The position numbers were made by a program, and so were the translations under genes. The notes beneath the pieces are model-generated. The model did no database searches and was not told the DNA's origin. It saw only the letters and a program-made list of their open reading frames with translations. Positions 1 through 10,195 of a stretch of DNA of 64,000 nucleotides are shown here, piece after piece; the stretch's first letter is position 1; every line of letters begins with the position of its first letter. The DNA comes from Polytrichum commune (taxonomy: Eukaryota; Streptophyta; Polytrichopsida; Polytrichales; Polytrichaceae): assembly GCA_950295325.1 (NCBI GenBank), contig OX485803.1:3350001-3414000 (forward strand), written 5' to 3'.

Positions 1-222
1 AGGTACATAATGCCAAATTATTTGATTGTGCTTCAGAACGGTTGTATGAAAGGGCCCACCTCTTGGACAATGATATCTGTAGATGTGAATACTCTTCGGG
101 ACTTAGTAGCAGATGTAAGTATTGTTGATCAAAGATTAGCCACTAGTGAGCTTCTCTGTATTTACTGGCAGATAGGCCTTTGTGTATGTTATTATTTCAT
201 CTCATGCTGTGTGTGTTGGCAG

Positions 223-362
223 CGAGTGAGAGAGAACCTTACGAAGCTGAAGCTAAGCTTGATCAGGAGCGGTACAAAAGGGCAATGGCTGGGTACAAAA
301 GTGGTGCAGGACAACCTGGGCCTGATGCAGCCTCTGATGATGAAGGTTCCGATGAGGAGTAA
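223..362 (+). CDS. HMG-box protein, last coding exon (gene continues off the left edge)
   Basis: A polypyrimidine-rich stretch ends in GTTGGCAG just before position 223, a good 3' splice site. The exon reads on to TAA at 360-362. It encodes the end of an HMG box (SEREPYEAEAKLDQERYKRA, then MAGYK), the third-helix pattern of HMGB and SSRP1-type proteins, followed by a short acidic tail ending DDEGSDEE. HMG-box proteins bend DNA or act in chromatin; the FACT subunit SSRP1 ends in a similar way. The rest of the box must lie upstream: positions 1-110 encode no recognisable HMG sequence and are probably intron. Whether this is SSRP1 or an HMGB protein cannot be settled from 46 residues. The family call is firm, the subtype open. 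Confidence 0.75.
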
Positions 363-900
363 CTGCTGACATTGGATTCATAATTGCAATGCACTGAGAA
401 TCACAGTTGAGGATACAGGAATGAGATCTATAGGTGGCCATGGAACTGCCCAAAAGGCAAGGATCTCACTTAACAACAGTCTTACATGCCTAGTTGATAC
501 GTATGAAGAAAATTTTGATTAGATAGTAGAGATTCAATTCTCTTTGTAAAAAATTGAGGAATCAGTCACTACATGAAACTTGTGAAACTTGCTGCGATAT
601 CTGGAGGAAATGCATGGCGAGCCTTGTATTTCAAGGTTACTACAGTAGTTACTCCTGTTTTTGTGTTTCTATATATCCTTGTGGAGCCTTAAGCAACAAT
701 GACTGTCCATGATATGTTATCAGTTTGACATCAATTCTTGCTACATACACCAGAAACAGTCTGCTCGTTCTATGTATTTGTATGCATCCAAAGTGGAATT
801 TGTATGATCTGCGCCTTCTCGAGGTTCCTGTGTGGATACCTGGCATCAATAGGATTGCTATCATTGAAGCTGCATGTGTTCAATTCAATCTGTGATCAAA
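363..900 (+). other. Probable 3' UTR and 3' flank of the HMG-box gene
   Basis: Directly follows the stop codon. No open frame of substance and no clear AATAAA signal was found, so the transcript end cannot be placed. The AT-rich stretch beyond 960 has TATATA runs and looks intergenic. Confidence 0.35.
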
Positions 901-1219
901 ATCCTTGGCCCTGAAAAAGCCTATAATACAGTCTTGATCGAAACTTGACCCTTGTACTACAATGACATAATTTAAACATATAAATGTGCTATGTATACTA
1001 AATATATATATCGTATATATATAGTATATCCAGTTGTGCTATGTACATGTGTGACTGAATTTCGATTTCTTTCAGTTGTCATCATGAGCAAAGCTACTGA
1101 GTGAATATTCACAACAGCTACTAAAGGGTAGGATGAACTGGGGGAGGAGAGGGTGAAAGAGTTAATTACTATTGTAGAGACAGATTGTTTTTTAGATAAA
1201 TTCAACCCCTAACTCCCGT

Positions 1220-1400
1220 AATTTTTCATTTGTCTTTCAATCATTCATGCCAATATTTCACTGCAAAAAATATAGCATGCCGAATATGCCAAAAGAAGAT
1301 GAACTGAAAGGAAGTTGGAATGAAAATACTTGTAAACTTGTCCAATAAGAAGTGTAACTAGAAAACTTATTCATAAGTTGTTATCTGATGAACACATCTA
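1220..1400 (+). repeat. R2 dispersed repeat, fragment
   Basis: Shares order and wording (TTTCAATCATTCATG.CAATATTTC, then AATACTTGTAAACTTGTCC.ATAAGAAGTGT) with the repeats at 30434-30700 and 47610-47985 and, inverted, at 27225-27540. This copy is diverged and lacks clear termini. The rest of 1400-2050 shows no gene or recognised element. Confidence 0.5.
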
Positions 1401-2049
1401 CAAAATATCCAGGCAACTTGACGTCATCCCCATTTTATGAAGTTTTTCTTGAGGATTTTCTTTCAAGATGCTGATACAAAGTGCATGACCCTATATTAAA
1501 GGTCCAATTGTATAGATGTGTTCTTTGACCTTGTGTCAACAATTTTGCTTCATGAATGTCTCACTTATGTAACCTTAGGGATACAAAGGGTTAAACCCAC
1601 TTTGAATCCTCTTTGAAAAATTTGAAGACAACCAATCCACTTTGAAAGACCGGTAGATAGTGGACAGACAAATGGATGGATGACGTATGGACATTCTTGT
1701 GTCAAAAATAGATGGCCTTGTTAATTTCGAGAAGTGTTTAAGATTGGTTACATGCTTCTTTGTATGGGTTATTGACAATTATCTTATATATTTAATGCAT
1801 GATATGCTTTGAACATCCAAGATATGAAGAAGATTGGGTGAGCAACCAATGTCACTAGATGGAACGCATCAATCATTTACAGTAAGCTTGACTTACAAGC
1901 TTCCATTATGGGTTTGGGCTATATAATTCATCTTGGTTGTCAACCAAAGGTTTTTAGCTCTGCCGCATATCAACTAGAGCTAATCAACTCTGGCGTATTC
2001 GTTAGCTCCTGCCGTATGCATCGAGCTTTGATGGTGCACCCTCATAGGG

Positions 2050-3105
2050 TGTCCATTCCCTCCCTCGAAATGCTTGCTATCTCCCAAAATTCTGAATCTC
2101 AAGATGCAGGGAAATCTACCTAGCATCTACGGTGTCACTTTGATGAATCGTAGGGAAATCTACCTAGCCCCGTTTCCGATCGTTCAAGCGCAGGTGTGCT
2201 TTCTCATTGAATTGCCTATCTCTGGAATTTTCCTTCATCCGAATCCAATGAGCAGATCAAGTGAGGGCTGGCAGAGCTCAAAGTGTCCACTGGACACCTT
2301 ACAACTACTTTGAACGAGTTCAGGGTTCTCGCAGGGCTTCTTCCACATTCTCCCTCCCCTCTTGCTGCCTCACAACCTTCTCAAGATGCTACTTCGAGCG
2401 GTGTCATTTTGATAAATGCTACCGAGCTCCGTTTTCGATCGTTCAAGCGCAGATGTACTTCTGATTCAATTGCCTGTCCCCCAAAAACCCCTCCAACCGA
2501 ATCGGCCGAATAGAAGTGAGTGTTTGGGCATCTAACACCTAACTCCCTTGACAAGTTTCGCATCTACCTCGAGTGGTGTCACTCCGATAAATCGTAGAAT
2601 AATCTACCGTATTCCGTTTTCGATGATTCAAGCGTAGGTGTGGTTCTGACTCAATTGCTTATTTCTGAATATTTCCTCCATCCGTATCCATTGAGCAGAC
2701 GAGGTTAGAGTGTCCACTTTACACCTACGTACCTCCACGAATTTTGCAATAATATCCTCTGCTGGCTTCCTCCCCATCTACTGCCTCATAATCCTTGTCA
2801 AGATGCTACCTGCTAGATTGGAAGCCTAAGAACTCCGAAAAAGGATATAAATGATTATATACCTAGATACGAAGGCGGCCTCAGACGATGCAATGTCCTA
2901 CTCCCGATCCATCGGTGATTTCCCGACCATATTCTCGGGTAATCAGTTAACCCCTATCTAACAGATAGGTTTCTCTTGGTCATCATGAACGCCACATGGA
3001 TAAGTACACACACGTAACCCGGTCTGTCGATCTCTCGCTGCAATTCAGTGACGTTGATGCACACTTCCACCCGCCTCTTGATCAACATGTTTTATCGAGA
3101 AATTC
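2050..3105 (-). repeat. Detached second copy of the MYB upstream array
   Basis: This block can be aligned by eye over most of its length with 22105-23165, the region upstream of the MYB start codon. Both begin with CCTCCCTC.AAATGCTTGCTA, contain the same internally repeated segments (GATCGTTCAAGCGCAG and variants), and end at GATCAACA(C/T)GTTT(C/T)ATCGAGAAA. After that point they diverge abruptly. The other boundary lies essentially at the MYB start codon: here the frame reads Met-Asp-Thr-Leu-stop and none of the three MYB exons follows. It is therefore a copied promoter or 5' region, not a second MYB gene. Confidence 0.75.
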
Positions 3106-3711
3106 AATCATGCGAGCAAGTCTGAACAATTAAACCTCACGATAGTAGGGCAAGTGTATTGTTGATAGGCCACTACCTTGTATTGAGTGACAGACAATCG
3201 GTCGAAAGATTAAACGTCTCCATGAACTCTTTGAAAGATTAAACACATTCACCTTCTCTTAGATGAGTCACATTGAGATTTACAAATTTTTATAGAGTGC
3301 TGTCACCAACAATACAGAAAGCTCCGGCCATCTATTTTGTTTCAAGAATAGCCATCTACCACTTTATTATAGTGTGCACCTTTACTAGTACAGCAGTACA
3401 CCGTATTAGCAATCTAGAGTAGTACAATGCCATCTGTTGTTGCTCGTTCATGAAAGATGAACAACAAGCTTGAGGCAAAACCCGATAAGGAACGAAACCG
3501 AGAAAACAATACGAAGCTAGCTCTTCTGGGAATCATTCAGACTGCCGTACTCCTGCACAGATACCCAGAGTGACAAACTCCACAATATGACGACACCTCA
3601 ATAATATGGACAGACACACGGAGGAGTAATACTGCTGTTAATTTGAAGTCGCAGCCCCTAATGCCGATTGTGGACATACATCATATGTCAAACTCACCCT
3701 CGTCTGTGATT
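3106..3711. other. Intergenic, no gene seen
   Basis: Unique-looking sequence 3' of the cysteine-rich peptide gene. It probably includes that gene's 3' UTR (roughly 3600-3711), but no polyadenylation signal could be fixed. Confidence 0.3.
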
Positions 3712-4020
3712 TCATGCAGGAGCAACAACCAGCTCTTGTGGCTTCCTCATGGTCATCTTCCGGGGCAAAACAAGTGCCTTCATCATGACCTCCGTCGCAT
3801 CAGGTCGAGAGCAGTGAGCAACAGCCGCACATTTGAATTTCCAATCCCAAAACTCACAACTCAGAACCCAACCATCGGAACCATCAGAGCAACTGCAGCA
3901 ATGGTAAGCAGGGCCACAGGTTTCCCCATACTTCACGCATCCTAGAACTGGAGCCGGCGACAGCGTGAGCAGCAAGACCAAGAGCAGGCCTAGTCCCATT
4001 ACTTGCTTACTGAGCTTCAT
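3712..4020 (-). CDS. Small secreted cysteine-rich peptide
   Basis: A 102-residue open frame. The first true ATG is at 4020; the frame extends upstream only through a GTG codon. Residues 1-27 (MKLSKQ, a leucine-rich core, PAPVLG) form a textbook signal peptide with cleavage expected before Cys28. The mature part has eight cysteines at 28, 35, 41, 42, 44, 55, 64 and 70 (spacing C-x6-C-x5-CC-x-C-x10-C-x8-C-x5-C), suggesting a disulfide-knotted extracellular peptide, then a basic tail (LPRKMTMRKP) without cysteines. An RY-like palindrome CCATGCATGG lies about 115 bp upstream at 4133-4142. I do not recognise the family. Plant peptides of this build are usually defence- or signalling-related, but that is inference. 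The frame is intact and unspliced as read. Confidence 0.6.
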   Translation of the reverse strand: MKLSKQVMGLGLLLVLLLTLSPAPVLGCVKYGETCGPAYHCCSCSDGSDGWVLSCEFWDWKFKCAAVAHCSRPDATEVMMKALVLPRKMTMRKPQELVVAPA

Positions 4021-4039
4021 GGTTGTGTTCGTCACAGTC

Positions 4040-5035
4040 TTCTCGCTCGATCAGCGTTCGGAGAAATTGTCCGCAAGTGAAAGACACACGAAACAATGAT
4101 GCAAGGTAGCAACATAAATAGCTACTTGATAACCATGCATGGAGAACGGGTCCGGGTGTCCAGATCTGGAAACATGTGTCATCGTGGTGCAGTGTCCCTC
4201 GAGGGCATGATCTTTTGCCAACAGTCTAGCATGCGTATCTTGTGGGTCTCGAGGGCCTCGTGGGTCATCATATTTAGTTTGAGCGATCCTTCCATGAATT
4301 TTTTTTGCAAGAGATTCGACGAGACCCGGGCCAGATCACATCTTCATGCGGCTGGCCCGTGTCTCCAATCTGGGCACTTGCGTGGGAACTCTTCTTTCTT
4401 GTTGGAAGAACCAAAATGACAATACCAGGTCAAAATTATAAATATTCAAGTTGACATCACTTTCATTATTCCCAAGTTAATTGATGAAAATCCTTCACAT
4501 GTCAAAGAAGCTTAATGATTTAAGTGACCCGAGTGTTTAATGACTTAAGTGATAGGATATTGTCACATTAGTTCCCACACAGGTGTAGACAAGAAGATTA
4601 AGAAGTGAAGGAGGCGTGGGAGGGACGGGCCCAGCCGAATGAAGATGTGATCTAGCCTGGGACAATTGGAGGATTGGACAGATGGGAGAGCCATCTGGCT
4701 GGCCATTTGATTTTAATTTTGAAGAATATCAGAAGGTGCATTCCTTTTTGATGACAGAGATATGTTGGAGATGTTTTTCTAACTTATTTAGAGATTTCTT
4801 GTTAACCCCTGAACGCCGAGTGCCATTGCTTTTCAACTGCATTCATAAAAAAATGAAAAAATCTACTGGATTTTGGATTATTACAAAGATATCCAAAATG
4901 TTACTTCAGATCAGAACTGTTCATTCCAAAGAGGACTAAAAAAAAAAAACGTTCCGAATGTGCTATCATGGTAATCGGACAAAAGTTCAAAAAAAATCAC
5001 CATTAAGAAGTTAGAGATTTACTTTTTCTAATTTT
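4040..5035. other. Intergenic, upstream of the peptide gene
   Basis: Apart from the RY-like palindrome and an A10 tract near 4938, no gene or recognised element is visible. Short open frames here have no recognisable features. Confidence 0.3.
4133..4142. promoter_or_regulatory. RY-type palindrome upstream of the peptide gene
   Basis: CCATGCATGG contains the CATGCA core of plant RY elements, which are bound by B3 factors in seed-expressed genes. The position fits a promoter of the leftward gene. A chance occurrence cannot be excluded. Confidence 0.3.
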
Positions 5036-5039
5036 AATT

Positions 5040-7600
5040 TGAATTTTTGGAGACAAAAGGCCAACAAGCTAGCGCCAAAAACATTGAAAGCAAGAAAGAA
5101 AACACGCCCATTTTGAGGGGAGGTGGAACCCCTTGGACGTGAAACACTACCACATAAAAGGTAATAACAACTGACCCTACCAAGGACAACCCATCAGACC
5201 CACCAGGCCAAGGACCACCCCCACCCCATCGATCGAGGACAACCACCAAGACAACCCTCCACATGGAACTGGACACCCTATCTACGTTGTTGTTTCCAGC
5301 TCCACTTTATATGTAAATTGTGCCTCCTACAAAGGACGTTCCCAGCACCCCACGTCTTGTCAAAACCATCAAGCAAGGCCATAGCGGAGAAGCTACTAAT
5401 CTTGATTTGCATAATCATCCGTTTCCATGCCGCCTTAGCATACATGACAAGTTCATCCCAAATGCGGTATTTGACCTTGGACTCATGTCATTGTTTATAA
5501 TTGAAGAATTTGTTGTTACGTTCAATCCAGATGGTCCACAAGGTGATGCCACGAAGGAGGTGCCAAAATTTAATTTGTTTGCATTTAGAGAGTCACCATT
5601 TTACCATAAAAGAAAATAATTACTTCTTGTTCTCCCTTTTTTTGGCCTCTAGTGGTTTGAATGACTCTAACTTGATGAAAAAAACCATCCATTTCCCCGA
5701 CTGATTTATCCCAATCGTTAAGGCAACGTGAGTGGGTACCCAATGTAAAGCATTGAACCGGCAAAGGCATGACTAGGTGTTGGATTTGCAAACATGGAAG
5801 CGTAAATTCTTTTGTGCACTAAAGTACGAAGGTTGGGTCTTCTACACCAACTCAATCCATTGTCTCACATAGGTAGTGTCCAAATCCTTTTTCAACATGG
5901 ATCTCCATTTTCCGGCAAGTTTATTAATGAGCATGGTCTAGTCTCCCATTTTTGCGGGGGTAAGTTGGAATTTCTCTTGCATTTTATCCCATGAGAGGAA
6001 ATCCCGGCTTTCACTATCGCACACATCATCTACACATTGGATACCTTTGCAATAAAGGATGAGGCCCTTGGAGTATGTGAAACCCCGATTAATGAGCTCC
6101 AACCCTTCAGACCACCAGACATTCGCGTGAAGCGGTTCCATCTGCGTGCGGGGAGGAATTTGGTAGATTCTCTGCACCATAGTCTTCCAAGCTTTACCAA
6201 TATGTCCCCAAACCTTGGAACCAAGAGCACCTTGGTGTTGTTTATTAGTGAATCCAAACTAACCCCCCAAACTTCTACCTCTCTATGGAGTGAACCGAGC
6301 CAATCTATACCTAAGCATATGTTGCAGGTTGGATTCCCCAGCTTCCATTGCTTTGACGATCCTTTTACACAACAAACTAGTCTTGGCAACCTTTGGGTCT
6401 ACTAAGCCAAGTCCTCCATATTTCTTCTTCATGCATCATATTTTCCAGCTCACTCAAGTGTGGGTGTGTTGCTCATTTCCTAACCAAAGGTAATTGTAGA
6501 TTGCACCCTTAATTTTCCTAAAATTTTTATTTGAGCCTCCCCCCACCGTGTTAAAGAACCAAAGTGTGGATAGAAGAATGTGATTGCATGTGACTACTAT
6601 ATTAGTAAGGGATCGTGCTCCAATAGTCAAGCTTCTTAGATATCTTCGCGTAGAGGAATTGATCAATGTCGGGGGTATTGAGGTTAAATCTAAACGGGGT
6701 TCCAAGTAGTTTAGATAGGTCTCCTTCCTTCGCCCAATGCCCAATACTTTGTTTTTTTGCCACCTAGAAGGGTGATCCGTCTTAATCTACCCTCTGAGAT
6801 TGCTTTCTTGATAATATGCGTAAGAATCTCGCCTACAATGAGGAAGAAATATGGTGCAAGAGGGCACCCTTGCCTAACTCCTCTTTCAATCTTAAAGATA
6901 TTTTTAGGGTTGTTGTTAGGGTTAACTACAATTGATGCGTTTCCAAATAGGAGTTTAGCCCAACTTATGAATTTCTTGCTTATACCAAATGTTTGCATTG
7001 CATGGAGCAAAAGTCTTTAGGATACTTTATCATACACCTTTGATCAATCTAATTTCAAGAACACAGTGGGTTGTCTTGAAGTCTTGGCTCAATGAAGAGA
7101 GTCATGCATCAACACTATGTTATCTAAATATAAATCTTAGTGGAAGAAAGGTCGTTTGCTCCAGGCTGATGACATCCCTAAGCATAGGTTGGAGCCATAG
7201 TTGCAGTGTTTTGGCAAATAGTTTATAGGTAGTTGTTAGTAGTGTAATCAATTGCCAATAGTTCAGGTCTTTGAAGTCTCCTTCATTGGGAATGAGACTA
7301 ATAAGCCCCTTTGTGACTCCTTCATGGAGTGCCCCCCTATCCATCCCTTTAAGAATCATTTGATGTAAGTCATGTTTCATTGTATGCCATAGCCTTTGAA
7401 AGAATTCCATTGGAATTCATCATGTCCTGGAGCTTTCTCCTTTGTCATGGACACTATTGCTTTACCTAGTTCTACTTCGGTAATGTCTCTTGAGAGATTC
7501 TCATTCATGACCTTAACCATATCATGATTCGGACCGAGATGTGATAAAATGTATCTAGAAAATGGCAAACTCACAGTTCCGAGAATCTCTATTAGCATTG
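5040..7600 (-). mobile_element. LINE (L1-type) ORF2 remnant, 5'-truncated and frameshifted
   Basis: On the minus strand several frames line up into one reverse-transcriptase ORF. The order is EVELGKAIVSMTKEKAPGHD (7490-7400), then after a frameshift EFFQRLWH..KGLISLIPNEGDFKDLNYWQ and SLEQTTFLPLRF (7410-7120), then WAKLLFGNASIVVN and GVRQGCPLAPY (7010-6800), then the downstream thumb/connection part with LSTLWFF..GAIYNYLWLGNEQ (6740-6460), then a region typical of plant LINE C-termini (6390-6030). These are plant L1 landmarks. The YADD catalytic box expected near 6780-6740 cannot be found. The 3' end lies near 5049, where the tail shares sequence with SINE and LINE tails at 28545 and 37960. 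Dead element. Confidence 0.85.
5049..5081 (-). repeat. LINE 3' tail motif
   Basis: On the minus strand it reads TTTTTGGCG.TAGC.TGTTGGCC.TTTGTCTCC followed by an A-rich tract. The same tail, with few changes, ends the SINE at 37825-38016 and makes up the mini-insertion at 28529-28580. Confidence 0.8.
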
Positions 7601-7859
7601 GATAACTTGGTTGGGGAAGACACTACATTGTTACATGAAGCCTGTTAACAACATCAAGACTTGAATAAAAAGTTTCCAGATTCATTCCCACAAAATTTTC
7701 ACCGAATTTAACTTAATGGATACATCACAAGAGCTTTAGAAGATTGGAAGCACACATTGGAACAAAGGATCATATCTACAACAAATGATCATATCTACAC
7801 CTCATGCACACACACTACTCTATCTACCTTAATATGATTCAGGTAGTATAAAGATCTCA

Positions 7860-8800
7860 AAATGATCCTAAGGGCAAGACCTCAACCTGGGAGGGGGATA
7901 AATGTTGAGTACAACATTGACAAGGAGAAACATAATGTAATGACCTAGCTTCAAGATACAAGCAAGTTGGGTCAAATGGAAGCATCAAAACTAGGAGAAG
8001 GTGGTCGGAGGAGAATGCCCTGGAAGTGGAGCTACGAACCTCGGAGAGAACCCTGGCCACGGTAATAGGCCCCCGGCACGAAATTAGAAGGAAGACACGT
8101 GGTTATAGATACCCTAACTCACAATTATAGGGTATCCAATGGTTAATGAAGGAATGTCCTCAAATTTTGTACATAGATGAGTAGATAGAGGGTATGAAAA
8201 ACTATTATGAAGGATTTTGAGGTATATAGGACTATGTTTTACATTCTATTAGTATAATTATACTAGTACAAAGCATTTTAGTTTGGATCAATCAATTATG
8301 TAAGAATTGATTGATTCTCAAAGAATGATTAATAATGTAGCCATGGCAAGGAGAGGCTGAGAAACTTAAAAATACGTACATAGGGTGGTTTGACGGTTAT
8401 AACCGTTTGTAATAGATATCATCCACATACGTCGGAGATAAATAAAAATCTAGGAAGTGGAAATGATAGCACTCAATTATGTAAATTTTGGGTTAGTGAG
8501 AAAATACTATACATAGCAAGGAGTTTTTAGGGATAAAGACCTCATTTCATAGCAACGAAGTTATCTTGAGATTGAGTGTCAAAAACACTTGAGCTTATCT
8601 TGTATCTCCACTTTTTGAGACACCTTTATGAATATACTTACAACTTTCTTCTATTGGAATTTCTCTTGCTCTCAATTTCTTTGTGAGTTGTTACTGGTTG
8701 CAATACTTGAACGGTTTTTGTTGAGAGGATATTAGTTTTTTTTAGCAAGCACTCAAGAGAGGAATATAAGGGAGAGATCAAGCACTTGAGATTTTGAAGA
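7860..8800 (+). mobile_element. Possible LTR-retrotransposon 3' end (polypurine tract plus LTR start)
   Basis: A purine run CTGGGAGGGGGA at 7888-7899 is followed by TGTTGAGTACAACA at 7903, the usual arrangement of a polypurine tract and the start of a 3' LTR. Further right, around 8590-8700, a T- and CT-rich segment resembles the R/U5 part of plant LTRs. No matching 5' LTR, coding region or target duplication was found, so this is only a candidate fragment. Confidence 0.3.
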
Positions 8801-9800
8801 AATAATGGAACTTTGATAACTTCTTACAATAATTTGCTACTCAAATTGGAACATCTTTCTCTCTCAAGATTCTTTGTGAGTTGTTGGATGTCATAATATT
8901 GGAAAGATTACCAATTGAAAGAAGAGTTAATGAAACTTTGATGAGTAAAGTAACATTGAGGAGACTCTCATTAATGACTTGATAAATAAAGCAAAATAAC
9001 ATTGAAAAGTATCTCAAGACTATTCTTCTCGTCATCAAGAAACACTTAGTAGTGAAATATTATAAACAAAGAACTATAATTTGTGTTTTAAGACGAAAAA
9101 TATTTTGCTATATATGAATTATGGAAGTATGTGATTAAGCATAAGTATGATTGATGTTATAATATAATCAAACTATTCATATGCATACTTGATACAATTA
9201 TAGAGATCATAATATTATATTATAAGAAATAACATTTGAGCTTAAAGAAGAAAGACTCAAAAACATGAAATCTTTCGATTATAACTTATTAAAGAAATGA
9301 TTAACACATACTTGTAATGATATCAAAGATTATTGATGCAAGTATATGTATGAATGAATGAAATCGAAGTTTATGTACTACGGAACTTATATAATGAATT
9401 ACGAGTTTTGACTTTCTTCGGGAAACTTATGCAAGCTTTTGAAGAGTTATGTTGTCATCAAATATTAATGATATTGTTTTATATGATATAGTTTTGAATG
9501 ATATGGATGGAACTTTAGAATATTGATATACCTCTTGAACCTCCTCTACCTTAGTTATTCTCACGATCAATGAGCCTTGCATTGAGAGTGGAATAAATTA
9601 AGAATGAGATCGTTTAACTCCAAATAATCAGATTCAAATCATAAGGAGAAAAAGAGGTTACGAACATTTAGACCGAGTGTATTAATGAGGCACGGTAGTT
9701 CTCAAGCAATTATAAATTAATATGATGTCACACCGTGAGTCCTCTTAGCTAATTTGCAAAGGAACAACCTACGGCGTGCATCAAAAGCCTACCACAAAGC
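8800..9800. other. AT-rich non-coding region
   Basis: Low-complexity AT-rich sequence. No coding frame, RNA gene or recognised element is seen. Confidence 0.3.
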
Positions 9801-9855
9801 TATAAGGTAGATAGATCTTAAGTGTCTACATTTCTCAATTGAACCCTTGGATTTG

Positions 9856-9860
9856 ATTGC
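9856..9860. repeat. Target-site duplication of the copia element (left)
   Basis: ATTGC, repeated at 15202-15206. Joining the flanks gives GATTTGATTGCTATGTGG, matching the uninterrupted R1 repeat at 34552 (GATTTGATTGGTATGTGG). Confidence 0.9.
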
Positions 9861-10159
9861 TATTGTTTGATAGAACCAGACAAGCTCACATACACTTACA
9901 CATTGGTATACACCGTGATCCCTCAACTCTACTTTAGCACACTTTATTGATATCATAACAGTTTTACATACGGAAAACCAGACAGATAGAAGTGAAGAAG
10001 CGGAAGATCCATAAGGGTTGAATCACCGAGAGAGACGACCCCTTGAGTGCGTTCATCCTCTCAGTGAACATTCATCCTTGTAACGATCCTTCCAGAAAGT
10101 TCTATTCTATAACTAGCTTCTAAGTTCTTCTACAATGCTAATCATCTAAACTAACAATA
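9861..10159 (-). repeat. Copia 3' LTR
   Basis: 299 bp, identical in length to the other LTR and about 98.7 percent identical. The polypurine tract GAGTGGGAG lies immediately inside it (minus strand), which sets the orientation. Confidence 0.95.
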
Positions 10160-10170
10160 CTCCCACTCAT
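10160..10170 (-). promoter_or_regulatory. Polypurine tract
   Basis: Read on the minus strand as TGAGTGGGAG directly before the 3' LTR. It would prime plus-strand DNA synthesis. Confidence 0.8.
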
Positions 10171-10195
10171 TGTCCAAGAACGTACAGAAGCACTC

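Noticed and set aside
1-369. Open frame from position 10 as coding sequence of the HMG-box gene
   Set aside because: It is in a different frame from the HMG exon and has no HMG sequence. The acceptor at 221-222 shows that most of this is intron.
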